From Halieaceae bacterium (GTDB lineage Bacteria; Pseudomonadota; Gammaproteobacteria; Pseudomonadales; Halieaceae), in contig QXYP01000053.1 of assembly GCA_009886815.1 (NCBI GenBank), positions 1,791 to 8,287 on the forward strand: DNA of 6,497 nucleotides. Direction: 5' to 3'. The notes under the pieces were generated by a model that was given only the letters and a program-made list of their open reading frames with translations, searched no databases and was not told the origin of the DNA. Position 1 is the stretch's first letter, and each line of letters begins with the position of its first letter. This document shows, piece by piece, positions 1 to 6,458 of the stretch. Position numbers and translations under genes: made by a program.

Positions 1-142
1 CATCGGCCCAACCCAGATCGTCAGCCACCATGATCAAAATATTGGGTTGTTGTGGCGTGGCTGACGCCGGTGCGCCAAGAATGACGCACAGAAGCAACAG
101 GGCTGTAAGGAGTTGCGATACGTTTGATCTTTTATGAGTCAT
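1..142 (-). CDS. Secreted sulfatase (alkaline phosphatase superfamily), N-terminal fragment
   Basis: Only the first 47 codons are present; the gene runs off the left edge. Residues 1-28 form a clear Sec signal peptide: a basic N-region (HKR), a leucine-rich core (LLTALLLLCVILG) and an AxA-type cleavage site at APASA. The mature protein then begins PQQPNILIMVADDLGWAD, the characteristic N-terminal strand of type I sulfatases. Family knowledge says the paired aspartates (residues 41-42) help bind the active-site calcium. The formylglycine motif (C/S-x-P-x-R) would lie beyond the edge, so the catalytic type and substrate cannot be judged. The enzyme would hydrolyse sulfate esters in the periplasm or outside the cell. 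The ATG at 142 gives a well-formed signal peptide, although no strong Shine-Dalgarno sequence precedes it. It lies 282 bp downstream of the exported protein gene on the same strand and may have its own promoter. Confidence 0.9.
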   Translation of the reverse strand, partial: MTHKRSNVSQLLTALLLLCVILGAPASATPQQPNILIMVADDLGWAD

Positions 143-424
143 TGAGGCAGTCCACAGGTCCTGTGATGAATTTGGAGGTTGTAAAAACCTCGCGTTAAGC
201 AAGGCCGGGCAGCAGGTGCTAAACGCCGTGAGAAGAAAATCCGCGTATCGCTTCTCTGCTTGCTACTGCGTCGTCTGCCTGTCCGTGCAACGCCACAGAA
301 ATGTTATACCCGCTTCTCATGCGATTACCGTAATTGTTAGCCTGCAGTTTCTCACGTAATTTGGAGTAAGGGGTTTTAAGTATTGCCCCCGTATTTATGG
401 AGCAGCGAGGTTAGGCGCCCGTTC

Positions 425-2518
425 TTACTGATCAGCTGCGTCCACATATTTGTAGTACTCAAGGCCAGAGTTTTCGCCCACGTTACACCAACTCGTAGTC
501 CCCAAATACAACTGGCCATTTACCTTGGCATAGTTGCGCACGCCATTGTTACAGGGGTTGCCAAATCCAGTTCGCAAAACCGTTGCAGGTGATTCAGTAT
601 CTTCAAACACCATGAGCCAACCTTTTTTGGCCTCCTCAAGATCGTAACCTTGGGTAGCGCTATCGTTGATCACGCTCTGGTATAAAAAATGAGCCGGATT
701 ATTTTCCCTGATCCGAGTTTGCCCGAAGGGGCTCGCCGGTATCAGTATATCCATGAAGTGAATCGCCCGGTGGTTCCAAACGTTAAAGTCAGTGTGCTCA
801 AACATATCAAAGAGTCCAGCCGTCGCGTTCCATGACCCGAGAAACAACTTGTCGTCATGGGCGACTAACGTAAAGGTATAGACCATACCCTGATGTCCGA
901 AACCTTCGTCCCCGAAGAGGGGTTTTTGGCTCAGGTTGTTGTCCTTGAGCACGAATTGATAGTTATCGTAACGATCACTCATGGGTGAGCGAACAGGTTC
1001 AAAAACCCAGTCCTGCTCTTTTCCGTACAGCAGCTCAACTTTCTCTTTAACCGGAACGTTAGTGGCCAGTAAATCACCGGTTTTGATCCTGAATATCGAG
1101 GCGGCCCGCCACGTTTTCATCATGAATTCCCTGTGGGCCTCCGTGTCCTGCGAATCATAATCCAGCAGATTACAGAGACGCTCGATACGCGCTTCTTCGC
1201 AGTACCTATGCATAATCTTATCGTAGGCGCCGGACGTTCCTTGGTGATAGGAACCAAAGTACAGATAGTCTCCATAGAACGCGCTGGCTGCGAACTTTGC
1301 CCCTAGGGCTCCTGCTGGATCTGGGTCGTAGTCGGAGTAGCGCATGATGGGCTGGAATTCCGCAGGTGTTTTTGCAGAATAACCGTGTTGAGGCACAGCA
1401 CTGCTCACCAGAATGGCTGCGGGTTCGCCATTTATGTTGTACCAAGAACTGCTTACAAAATACTGTTTACCCGCTTCAGAGAAGGCCAGAAAGTCGCCAA
1501 CAACACCGTATTTTTCGAACTGCCGATCGGAAACGATATCGAAGCCATTATTAAACATGCCTCCAGAAAGTGGCTTTTCTGGCGTGCCCACCCAGCGCAA
1601 CATTGCATTCAGGCTATTGCCGTTTTGGGTGCCCGACTGATCGGGACCCCCAAACCAGTACAGTGCTTCACTGCCATCTGGGTGGGTGACGCTTTTGAAC
1701 CGGCGCACAGTATCAAAAAAAAACTCGGCGTATCCCAGATACTCCATTTTAATATTATCGAACACGAAAATTCGGTTGTAGCCTACATTGCCGTCCTGCT
1801 CGAAATCGTACTCCTGCGGAAATTTCTTGAGCTCAATGGCCCGTTGTTCTGGGCTGAGTAAGTCCAGCCATTGAGATTTGATATCGGCCACCGGATATTC
1901 ATTTGAACCGGCAAAAAACGTCAGGTTTCCAAGGGTCCCTGCACCTCGATAGGTATAGCCGGGCATGGTCAACAGGCTGTCGATAAACGATCGTTGAACC
2001 ACGCCGTTTTGTGAGTCGTGCCAGAACTGACCGCCATTGCCCACCGTATTGGGCCCCACATGAGTGGTGGTACCCGTGATGACATTGGTCACGTATATCT
2101 GGGCCGTAGGCCGTTGTCCCAGCGGAGGGGTCAATTGACACCCGTGATGGGGCGTCTCGTAATTCATTAGGCTGAGTGGCATTTTCATGGAAATGTAGGG
2201 CCAGTAGCACCAGACAGAGGCTGCGGATCCGTACCAAATACTATTACCTACCGTCGTTGAGCTGAGCGCGTACTGTGCCGATTTGAAAGGTTTACCCTCA
2301 GGCTTGCTAGCGGAATACTTTACGGGGTCTATTGTATTTTTATCGGAAAACAGACTATCCCAGGAGCCATCCGGTGGCACGCCGAAAGCGTGAACAAACG
2401 CTATATCTCGTTCAGCGCTAGCGCTTCGATCCGCGGCCATTGTTGAGGTCCAGCTACCGGCAATGAGGGCCGCAGTTAAGGTCGCAGTGAGGCAACTTTT
2501 GCAAGCGGCTGGGGTCAA
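425..2518 (-). CDS. Exported protein of unknown function, probable beta-propeller, 697 aa
   Basis: I do not recognise a named family. Residues 1 to about 29 look like a Sec signal peptide (hydrophobic stretch LTATLTAALIAG, possible cleavage near STMAA), so the protein is probably periplasmic or secreted. The rest has short strands of one style, an aromatic/hydrophobic run ending in G-S or a similar turn: about 91-98 (GNSIWYGS), 198-205 (NLTFFAGS), 284-291 (EALYWFGG), 350-358 (GKQYFVSSS), 416-423 (GDYLYFGS), 555-562 (DDKLFLGS) and 667-674 (NGQLYLGT). This periodicity suggests a propeller of about seven blades; that is inference. Six cysteines remain after the signal, in close pairs (104/127, 440/449, 656/678), which fits disulfides in an oxidising compartment. 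No catalytic motif is evident. The start is TTG, overlapping the stop of the upstream molybdoenzyme gene as TTGA. It is supported by GGAGG nine to ten bases upstream, by the signal peptide, and by a TGA that closes the frame upstream with no ATG in between. A T9 tract encodes FFF at residues 266-268. Confidence 0.88.
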   Translation of the reverse strand: MTPAACKSCLTATLTAALIAGSWTSTMAADRSASAERDIAFVHAFGVPPDGSWDSLFSDKNTIDPVKYSASKPEGKPFKSAQYALSSTTVGNSIWYGSAASVWCYWPYISMKMPLSLMNYETPHHGCQLTPPLGQRPTAQIYVTNVITGTTTHVGPNTVGNGGQFWHDSQNGVVQRSFIDSLLTMPGYTYRGAGTLGNLTFFAGSNEYPVADIKSQWLDLLSPEQRAIELKKFPQEYDFEQDGNVGYNRIFVFDNIKMEYLGYAEFFFDTVRRFKSVTHPDGSEALYWFGGPDQSGTQNGNSLNAMLRWVGTPEKPLSGGMFNNGFDIVSDRQFEKYGVVGDFLAFSEAGKQYFVSSSWYNINGEPAAILVSSAVPQHGYSAKTPAEFQPIMRYSDYDPDPAGALGAKFAASAFYGDYLYFGSYHQGTSGAYDKIMHRYCEEARIERLCNLLDYDSQDTEAHREFMMKTWRAASIFRIKTGDLLATNVPVKEKVELLYGKEQDWVFEPVRSPMSDRYDNYQFVLKDNNLSQKPLFGDEGFGHQGMVYTFTLVAHDDKLFLGSWNATAGLFDMFEHTDFNVWNHRAIHFMDILIPASPFGQTRIRENNPAHFLYQSVINDSATQGYDLEEAKKGWLMVFEDTESPATVLRTGFGNPCNNGVRNYAKVNGQLYLGTTSWCNVGENSGLEYYKYVDAADQ

Positions 2519-4773
2519 ACTGAGTATTCCTCCACCGTTTCGTCCTCATGGTATTCCTCATGTAACGCCGATGTGGCAACAGCCTCTACTCGCACCGGTA
2601 CACCATTAACGATGGCGTTGTTGGTTAGGCCGTCAACACCCGTGACGTCGGTTAGGTCATTCATACTGACCCCAGGGTTGCTGTTGGCTACCTGCTGCCG
2701 GGTGTTCTTGCGCCCATGCCCCCATAGATTGGGCATGCAGACGACCCCCTCCTTGATATCCTCGGTGATGACGACGGGCAGCCTGACCTGACCGGTGCGT
2801 GAGGTCACAGCTACGATAGTATCTGGCTGGATGCCTCTGGCAGCAGCATCCCGAGGGTTGATCATGAGCTCACAGGGGTTTTTACCTTTAACTAGGCGTT
2901 GGCTGTGGTGCATCCATCCCAGCGTCCGGTTTGTCAGTCGACTGATAATCTTTAGGTCAAAAGAAGACGCCGCCTGTTCCCGCTCCATATCACCCTCAAT
3001 AAACCAGGCCTTGAGGCGCGGTAAATCGTTGATGAAGGCCGACGGCGCCAGTTGAATCTTCTTATCTGCGGTGCGTAGGCCCTCGGGAAAATTGTAGTCA
3101 AGGTCCCCCAAAAAAATCCCATGGGGTTGCTGCTTGAGCTTTTTAAGGGTGAGCCCTCCCTTTTTAAAAGGATTAAGACCGCTCCCATAAGGACCAAAGC
3201 GAAGGCCAAGATCCAGAAAAAGTTCTGGTTTTAACAGCCGTCTTATTATCCAGTGCACACCATAAATAACGCGCTTTTTCAGCGGGTGCTGCGCGCGTTT
3301 GTAGGCGAATCGCCCGGCCAGCTCTGTGAATATTTCAAAGTCAGTCCATGGGGAGTGATCAGTAATGAAAAGTGGGGGTGCGTATTTGGTCCAGTTGAGT
3401 GTGTCGTAAAGGTGGTAAAACATATCGTAATGGCTTTTTTCCAGAGGGCCACAGGGAGGAATGATGACGTCTGCGAAGCGTGTGGTTTCATTCAGGTAAG
3501 GATCAACCGCGACATAAAAATCAAGTGCCTGTAAGGCCCTCTCTGATTGATTACTGTCTGCCATGGACAACACCATGTTTCCAGCGGTACCCATTAGTCC
3601 GCGTAGTTGTCCTTCCCCGGGTGTCAGGATTTCTTCAGCTAAGATCGCCATGGGGAATTCGCCAGAAAACTCAGGACGATGGCTAACCCGAGAGTGGTAG
3701 CGACCCCAGCTGGATTGAGTGAGGTCTAAGGAGTCGAGAGCGGGCCTGGGAAACATCAATCCGCCTTTTTCATCCATATTGCCGGTTATGATGTTCACGA
3801 CATACATAAGCCACTGGGTCAGCCCTGCAAATTGCACCATCGACACTCCCGTGCGGCCGTAGCAGATAGCACTATTTGCGGTGGCAAACTCTTCTGCAAT
3901 GCGTTCTATGTCCGCTCTTGGAATATCGGTGACTTCAGCGATCCGGTCCAAATCGAATTCGTTGGCGATGGCTTCGATTTTTTGCCAGCCGTTGATATGG
4001 CCTGCCATACGTCCAGGTCGGGCCAAACCTCGATGAAAAATAACCTGAATGATTCCCATCAGAAACATGGCGTCGGAGTGGGGACGTATAAAATGATGTT
4101 CATCCACATACTTGGCCGATTCGTTGCGACGTGGATCAATCAGTACGCACTTGCCACCTCGAGTCCGAATGGCATTGAGCTTTTTCCAAGCGTTGGCCCC
4201 TGTGGACATCTGAGCACCATTGGAGATCTTGGGGTTGGTGCCTAGCATCAGATAGTAATCGGTGCGGTTAATGTCTGGAACGGTACAGAGAAATTGATGA
4301 CCCAGCATGTGGTGCCAGGCAAAATTATGGGGCATTTGGTCTACTGTGGATCCGGTATAAATATTGCGCGAACCCATTATGCGTTGCATTGGGAACACCG
4401 ATAGCGTGCATCCCCAATTATGGGCGGTACTGCGGCCCCAGTATGAACCGATGCTGTTCATCCCATGTTGATTTTGGATGGCAGCAAGCTCGCTCGCGGC
4501 ATAATCGAGAGCCTCCTCAAATTCGATCTCAACCCAATCGTCATCATGGCTTTTTACGCTTGGATTTTTGCGCACCCGCTTTAACGGCTTTTTTAGCCGA
4601 TCTGGGCAAGTATGAATGTCCTGCAAACCAGTAGCTTTTGGGCAGATGTTGCCTCTACTGAGAACATCTTTTTTATCGCCGCGGATGGCAACAATACGGT
4701 CACCATCGTGCTCTATCTCAAGACCACACATGGTTTCGCATAAATGGCAGGTTCGATAATGTAATTGCGTCAT
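2515..4773 (-). CDS. Molybdopterin-dependent oxidoreductase, DMSO reductase superfamily, 752 aa
   Basis: This is the catalytic subunit of a bis-MGD molybdenum or tungsten enzyme. Numbered from the ATG at 4773, the N-terminus carries C9-x2-C12-x3-C16-x27-C44, the binding motif for one [4Fe-4S] cluster. The central Mo-binding region follows (about 60-490), with family-typical segments LGTNPKISNG (177-186), NIITGNMDEKGG (327-338), GLMGTAGNMVLS (393-404) and NETTRFADVIIPP (428-440). The C-terminal dinucleotide-binding domain spans about 607-731 (ELMINPRDAAARGI, then VVCMPNLWGHG). At the usual metal-ligand site I see GSTVDQMP (141-148) with no Cys or SeC; Asp145 is a candidate ligand. There is no Tat signal, so the enzyme is probably cytoplasmic. 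No iron-sulfur or membrane partner subunit is in the window, and the substrate is unknown. The frame stays open upstream to a TTG at 4935. The ATG at 4773 is preferred because the extra 54 residues do not resemble the family and the Fe-S domain starts at once after MTQLHYRT. GAGAGG lies 13 bases upstream, a rather long spacing. The stop overlaps the next gene. Confidence 0.95.
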   Translation of the reverse strand: MTQLHYRTCHLCETMCGLEIEHDGDRIVAIRGDKKDVLSRGNICPKATGLQDIHTCPDRLKKPLKRVRKNPSVKSHDDDWVEIEFEEALDYAASELAAIQNQHGMNSIGSYWGRSTAHNWGCTLSVFPMQRIMGSRNIYTGSTVDQMPHNFAWHHMLGHQFLCTVPDINRTDYYLMLGTNPKISNGAQMSTGANAWKKLNAIRTRGGKCVLIDPRRNESAKYVDEHHFIRPHSDAMFLMGIIQVIFHRGLARPGRMAGHINGWQKIEAIANEFDLDRIAEVTDIPRADIERIAEEFATANSAICYGRTGVSMVQFAGLTQWLMYVVNIITGNMDEKGGLMFPRPALDSLDLTQSSWGRYHSRVSHRPEFSGEFPMAILAEEILTPGEGQLRGLMGTAGNMVLSMADSNQSERALQALDFYVAVDPYLNETTRFADVIIPPCGPLEKSHYDMFYHLYDTLNWTKYAPPLFITDHSPWTDFEIFTELAGRFAYKRAQHPLKKRVIYGVHWIIRRLLKPELFLDLGLRFGPYGSGLNPFKKGGLTLKKLKQQPHGIFLGDLDYNFPEGLRTADKKIQLAPSAFINDLPRLKAWFIEGDMEREQAASSFDLKIISRLTNRTLGWMHHSQRLVKGKNPCELMINPRDAAARGIQPDTIVAVTSRTGQVRLPVVITEDIKEGVVCMPNLWGHGRKNTRQQVANSNPGVSMNDLTDVTGVDGLTNNAIVNGVPVRVEAVATSALHEEYHEDETVEEYSV
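2529..2533 (-). promoter_or_regulatory. Shine-Dalgarno site deciding the TTG start of the 697-aa gene
   Basis: On the minus strand GGAGG lies ten bases before the TTG at 2518, inside the last codons of the molybdoenzyme gene. Its strength, together with the lack of any other start codon between the upstream in-frame TGA and this TTG, is the main support for the non-ATG start and for translational coupling. Confidence 0.7.
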
Positions 4774-5104
4774 AAATGTAGCGTTACCTCTCAAGGGACG
4801 GCACAACTCACCCAGAGGACTATGTGGCCAGATACCGGCCTCGCGCCCTGATCGCTGGAGTATAGGCTGAATTGCTGGTGAGTAGAATGCAAGACTGCAA
4901 CGACGGCCTCGTAGAAAACAAGCGCTACCGGCCAACTGTACTTCGGGCGATCAGCGAAACTGCATCGGCGCTTCTGAAAGCGGTATAAAGCAGCGACTTT
5001 TCTTTAAAATGCGTCGCGACTATCACGGAATTTTCGGGCTGGGCCAGTAGCAACGGGTGTCGAGGAAATGGAGGGAGCCCCGAACTTGTGGATTTCCCGG
5101 AAAG

Positions 5105-5125
5105 TGCTGATAACCGTTGTCAGCA
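5105..5125. promoter_or_regulatory. 21-bp inverted repeat, candidate transcription-factor operator
   Basis: Left arm TGCTGATAAC, a single central C at 5115, and right arm GTTGTCAGCA. Nine of ten arm positions are complementary; the only mismatch is the T at 5111 against the G at 5119. It lies between the divergent genes, about 90 bp before the TTG at 5218, and overlaps or abuts a possible -10 box (TATTAT). Length, symmetry and place fit a site for a dimeric helix-turn-helix regulator. No regulator gene is in the window, and the binding protein is unknown. Confidence 0.5.
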
Positions 5126-5202
5126 TTTATTATCTACGTTGAGCTCAGAGCTCAGGGACGTTGCTCAATAAAGCAAAGTTTGCAAATACAGCGCAAAGTG
5201 TA

Positions 5203-5208
5203 GAGGAG
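5203..5208 (+). promoter_or_regulatory. Shine-Dalgarno site favouring the TTG start at 5218
   Basis: GAGGAG lies nine bases before an in-frame TTG at 5218. The alternative TTG at 5161 has only AGGG three bases upstream. The first in-frame ATG (5275) has its purine run directly against it. This makes 5218 the best-supported start, with the caveat that all the early choices are unusual. Confidence 0.45.
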
Positions 5209-5217
5209 ATAACCAAG

Positions 5218-5886
5218 TTGCCAACAGACTGTCGTTTAAAGCTCGCTCAGTTCCACCCGGTTTTTATTGAGGGAATGGGCAGCTACGATGAGCGCAGGCC
5301 AGATGTGGTGGCCGATCACATCACCGGGCAGCTCACCAAGCATTGGGCAAAAAAACCACCGGGGAAACCTCTGATTATTATGATTCAAGGCGACCCTGTC
5401 GCTGCTAGGGGTATTTCAGCGATTACGCCTTTGGTCGCAAATCACCTTGGCATCGCACGATGCCTAGTCTGTCTTGATGATCACATCGCCGATTATCACT
5501 CGGCAAACGCTGACCGGGAAAATGTAGTGTTAGAGCTTCGTTACTCAGAAATGGTCCAGCAATTGGCAAACATGCAAACCGATCTTCCTCATGACATAGA
5601 GGCGGCTATCGATGAGCAGCTAGCCCGCAAGAATCGACAACGTGAAGCCCGAGGTAAACCATCACTAGCAGAGTATTTTCTCCCTTTCGCGCTGCTTCAG
5701 GAGGTTACAAAGGCGGCATGCGCCGGTTTATGCGGCGAGATTACGGTTATTCATACTTCTGCAGAAATCTCCGAATTCTCAGTCACCAGTTTTTTTACCG
5801 TGGGCCTGGCATTAAAGCTCGTGAGTGCCGCTGATATGGTTAGTTTTGGATCGATCGACGGCAGTGATAGTGTGGGCGTTCTCTAG
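5218..5886 (+). CDS. Hypothetical protein, 222 aa
   Basis: I do not recognise this protein. It has no signal peptide or membrane segment and looks like a soluble cytoplasmic alpha/beta protein. A hydrophobic strand LIIMIQGD (52-59) is followed by PVAARGISAITPLVA (60-74), a second strand ITVIHTS (175-181) comes late, and a highly charged helix (about 127-147) lies between. Two cysteine pairs stand out, C82-x2-C85 followed by H89 and H94, and C168-x3-C172; they could bind a metal or form disulfides, but this is inference. The start is uncertain: TTG 5218 has the best ribosome binding site, TTG 5161 would add 19 residues (241 aa), and ATG 5275 would remove 19. The frame is closed upstream by TGA at 5138-5140. 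It ends with TAG at 5884, yet the same frame stays open for 25 more codons before a TGA that overlaps the next ATG. The gene is probably co-transcribed with the SnoaL-like gene 71 bp downstream. A truncated remnant of a longer gene cannot be excluded. Confidence 0.65.
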   Translation: MPTDCRLKLAQFHPVFIEGMGSYDERRPDVVADHITGQLTKHWAKKPPGKPLIIMIQGDPVAARGISAITPLVANHLGIARCLVCLDDHIADYHSANADRENVVLELRYSEMVQQLANMQTDLPHDIEAAIDEQLARKNRQREARGKPSLAEYFLPFALLQEVTKAACAGLCGEITVIHTSAEISEFSVTSFFTVGLALKLVSAADMVSFGSIDGSDSVGVL

Positions 5887-5945
5887 GGAAGGAGATGCTT
5901 GGTTTTGCCCTCAGATACCATCAGGGCTATTTTTCTCACTGTTAT

Positions 5946-5950
5946 AAGGA
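5946..5950 (+). promoter_or_regulatory. Shine-Dalgarno site deciding the start of the SnoaL-like gene
   Basis: AAGGA lies seven bases before the ATG at 5958. This is better placed than GGAAGGAG, which directly touches the in-frame upstream ATG at 5895. The 5958 start also puts a signal peptide at the N-terminus. Confidence 0.65.
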
Positions 5951-5957
5951 TTATCGA

Positions 5958-6458
5958 ATGAAAGTTGTACTGCATGGTTTGTTATCTGTAACCCTACTCT
6001 TGTCGACCTTGGTCTTTGCTGATGGGCACACACCTTCAGAGGCTACTGTTAAAACCGCCATAGAGACCTATTGGGAGGCAAGAAATACGAGTGACGCTGA
6101 AACCGTCGCCGCGATGGAAAGCCAGACCGGCTTCTTCGGCACTAATTCAGACGGGAGCTTCCACAAGCCTATGTCTACGGCATCGGCCGACGACTGGGAA
6201 AAAAACATGGTTGGCAACAACGCGAATTTACGGGTGGTATATCCCGAGGCCACTGAGATCGCTGACGGGGTTGTTTATGCGCGTTACTACGCAGAAGGCG
6301 TGGTGGGCACCGATGGGAACGTTTCGCCCTACCGCACGCGCGTCACCAGTGTTTGGTTGAAAGAGAGTGATGGCGAGTGGCGTGTAAAATCCATGCACTT
6401 TTCGCCGGCTAATTACGGCGGCACTCACAAGACCCAAAGTTCCGACTTTGATGACTAA
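5958..6458 (+). CDS. Exported SnoaL/NTF2-like protein, 166 aa
   Basis: Residues 1-21 form a typical Sec signal peptide (MKVVLHGLLSVTLLLSTLVFA, cleavage expected after LVFA), so the product is probably periplasmic. The mature part looks like a small SnoaL-like or NTF2-fold domain. It starts with a helix, VKTAIETYWEARNTSD (31-46), followed by AETVAAMES, then GFFGTNSDGSFHKP. It ends in the characteristic strands YRTRVTSVWLKESDGEWRV (125-143) and KSMHFSPANYGG. The family covers small ligand-binding proteins and some enzymes built on a cone-shaped alpha+beta barrel; no catalytic residue can be assigned here, so the role is open. An in-frame ATG at 5895 would add 21 residues before the signal peptide. 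It is rejected because its ribosome binding site touches the start codon and because the signal would be buried. Likely in one transcript with the gene upstream. Confidence 0.85.
   Translation: MKVVLHGLLSVTLLLSTLVFADGHTPSEATVKTAIETYWEARNTSDAETVAAMESQTGFFGTNSDGSFHKPMSTASADDWEKNMVGNNANLRVVYPEATEIADGVVYARYYAEGVVGTDGNVSPYRTRVTSVWLKESDGEWRVKSMHFSPANYGGTHKTQSSDFDD

Larger units (their letters stand above)
4774..5217. other. Divergent intergenic region
   Basis: About 440 bp separates the two start codons preferred here, and it should hold the promoters for both directions. The clearest element is the inverted repeat at 5105-5125. Beside it lie a smaller odd-centred dyad TTTCCCGGAAA (5093-5103) and a tandem GAGCTCA GAGCTCA (5141-5154). 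TATTAT at about 5128-5133 is a possible plus-strand -10 box, but nothing resembling TTGACA lies at the right distance. On the minus strand TATACT (4864-4859) could be a -10 box, also without a convincing -35. Both promoter readings are weak. No RNA gene or additional protein gene was recognised. Confidence 0.5.

Noticed and set aside
303..308. TATAAC on the minus strand as a -10 box for the sulfatase gene
   Set aside because: No -35-like hexamer lies 16 to 18 bases upstream and the distance to the ATG is long; a chance match is as likely.
368..400. GGGG/CCCC pairing downstream of the 697-aa gene as a terminator
   Set aside because: The stem is only four to five bases with a loop of about twelve and no T-run follows it on the minus strand, so a rho-independent terminator is not supported.
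383..592. Plus-strand open frame of 69 codons overlapping the end of the 697-aa gene
   Set aside because: It is antisense to a gene with far stronger support, has no ribosome binding site of note and no recognisable protein features.
1385..1861. Plus-strand open frame of 158 codons inside the 697-aa gene
   Set aside because: It is the mirror of the real coding strand; the sequence has no domain or signal and depends on the composition of the opposite gene.
3832..4245. Plus-strand open frame of 137 codons inside the molybdoenzyme gene
   Set aside because: It is antisense to a conserved, motif-rich region of the oxidoreductase and shows no recognisable features.
4848..4954. Inverted repeat CTGATCGC / GCGATCAG about 90 bp apart
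   Set aside because: Eight-base arms that far apart are expected by chance in a region of this size and the match does not extend.
5895..5957. Upstream ATG adding 21 residues to the SnoaL-like protein
   Set aside because: Its purine-rich site touches the start codon, and the longer N-terminus would bury an otherwise perfect signal peptide that starts at 5958 behind its own Shine-Dalgarno site.
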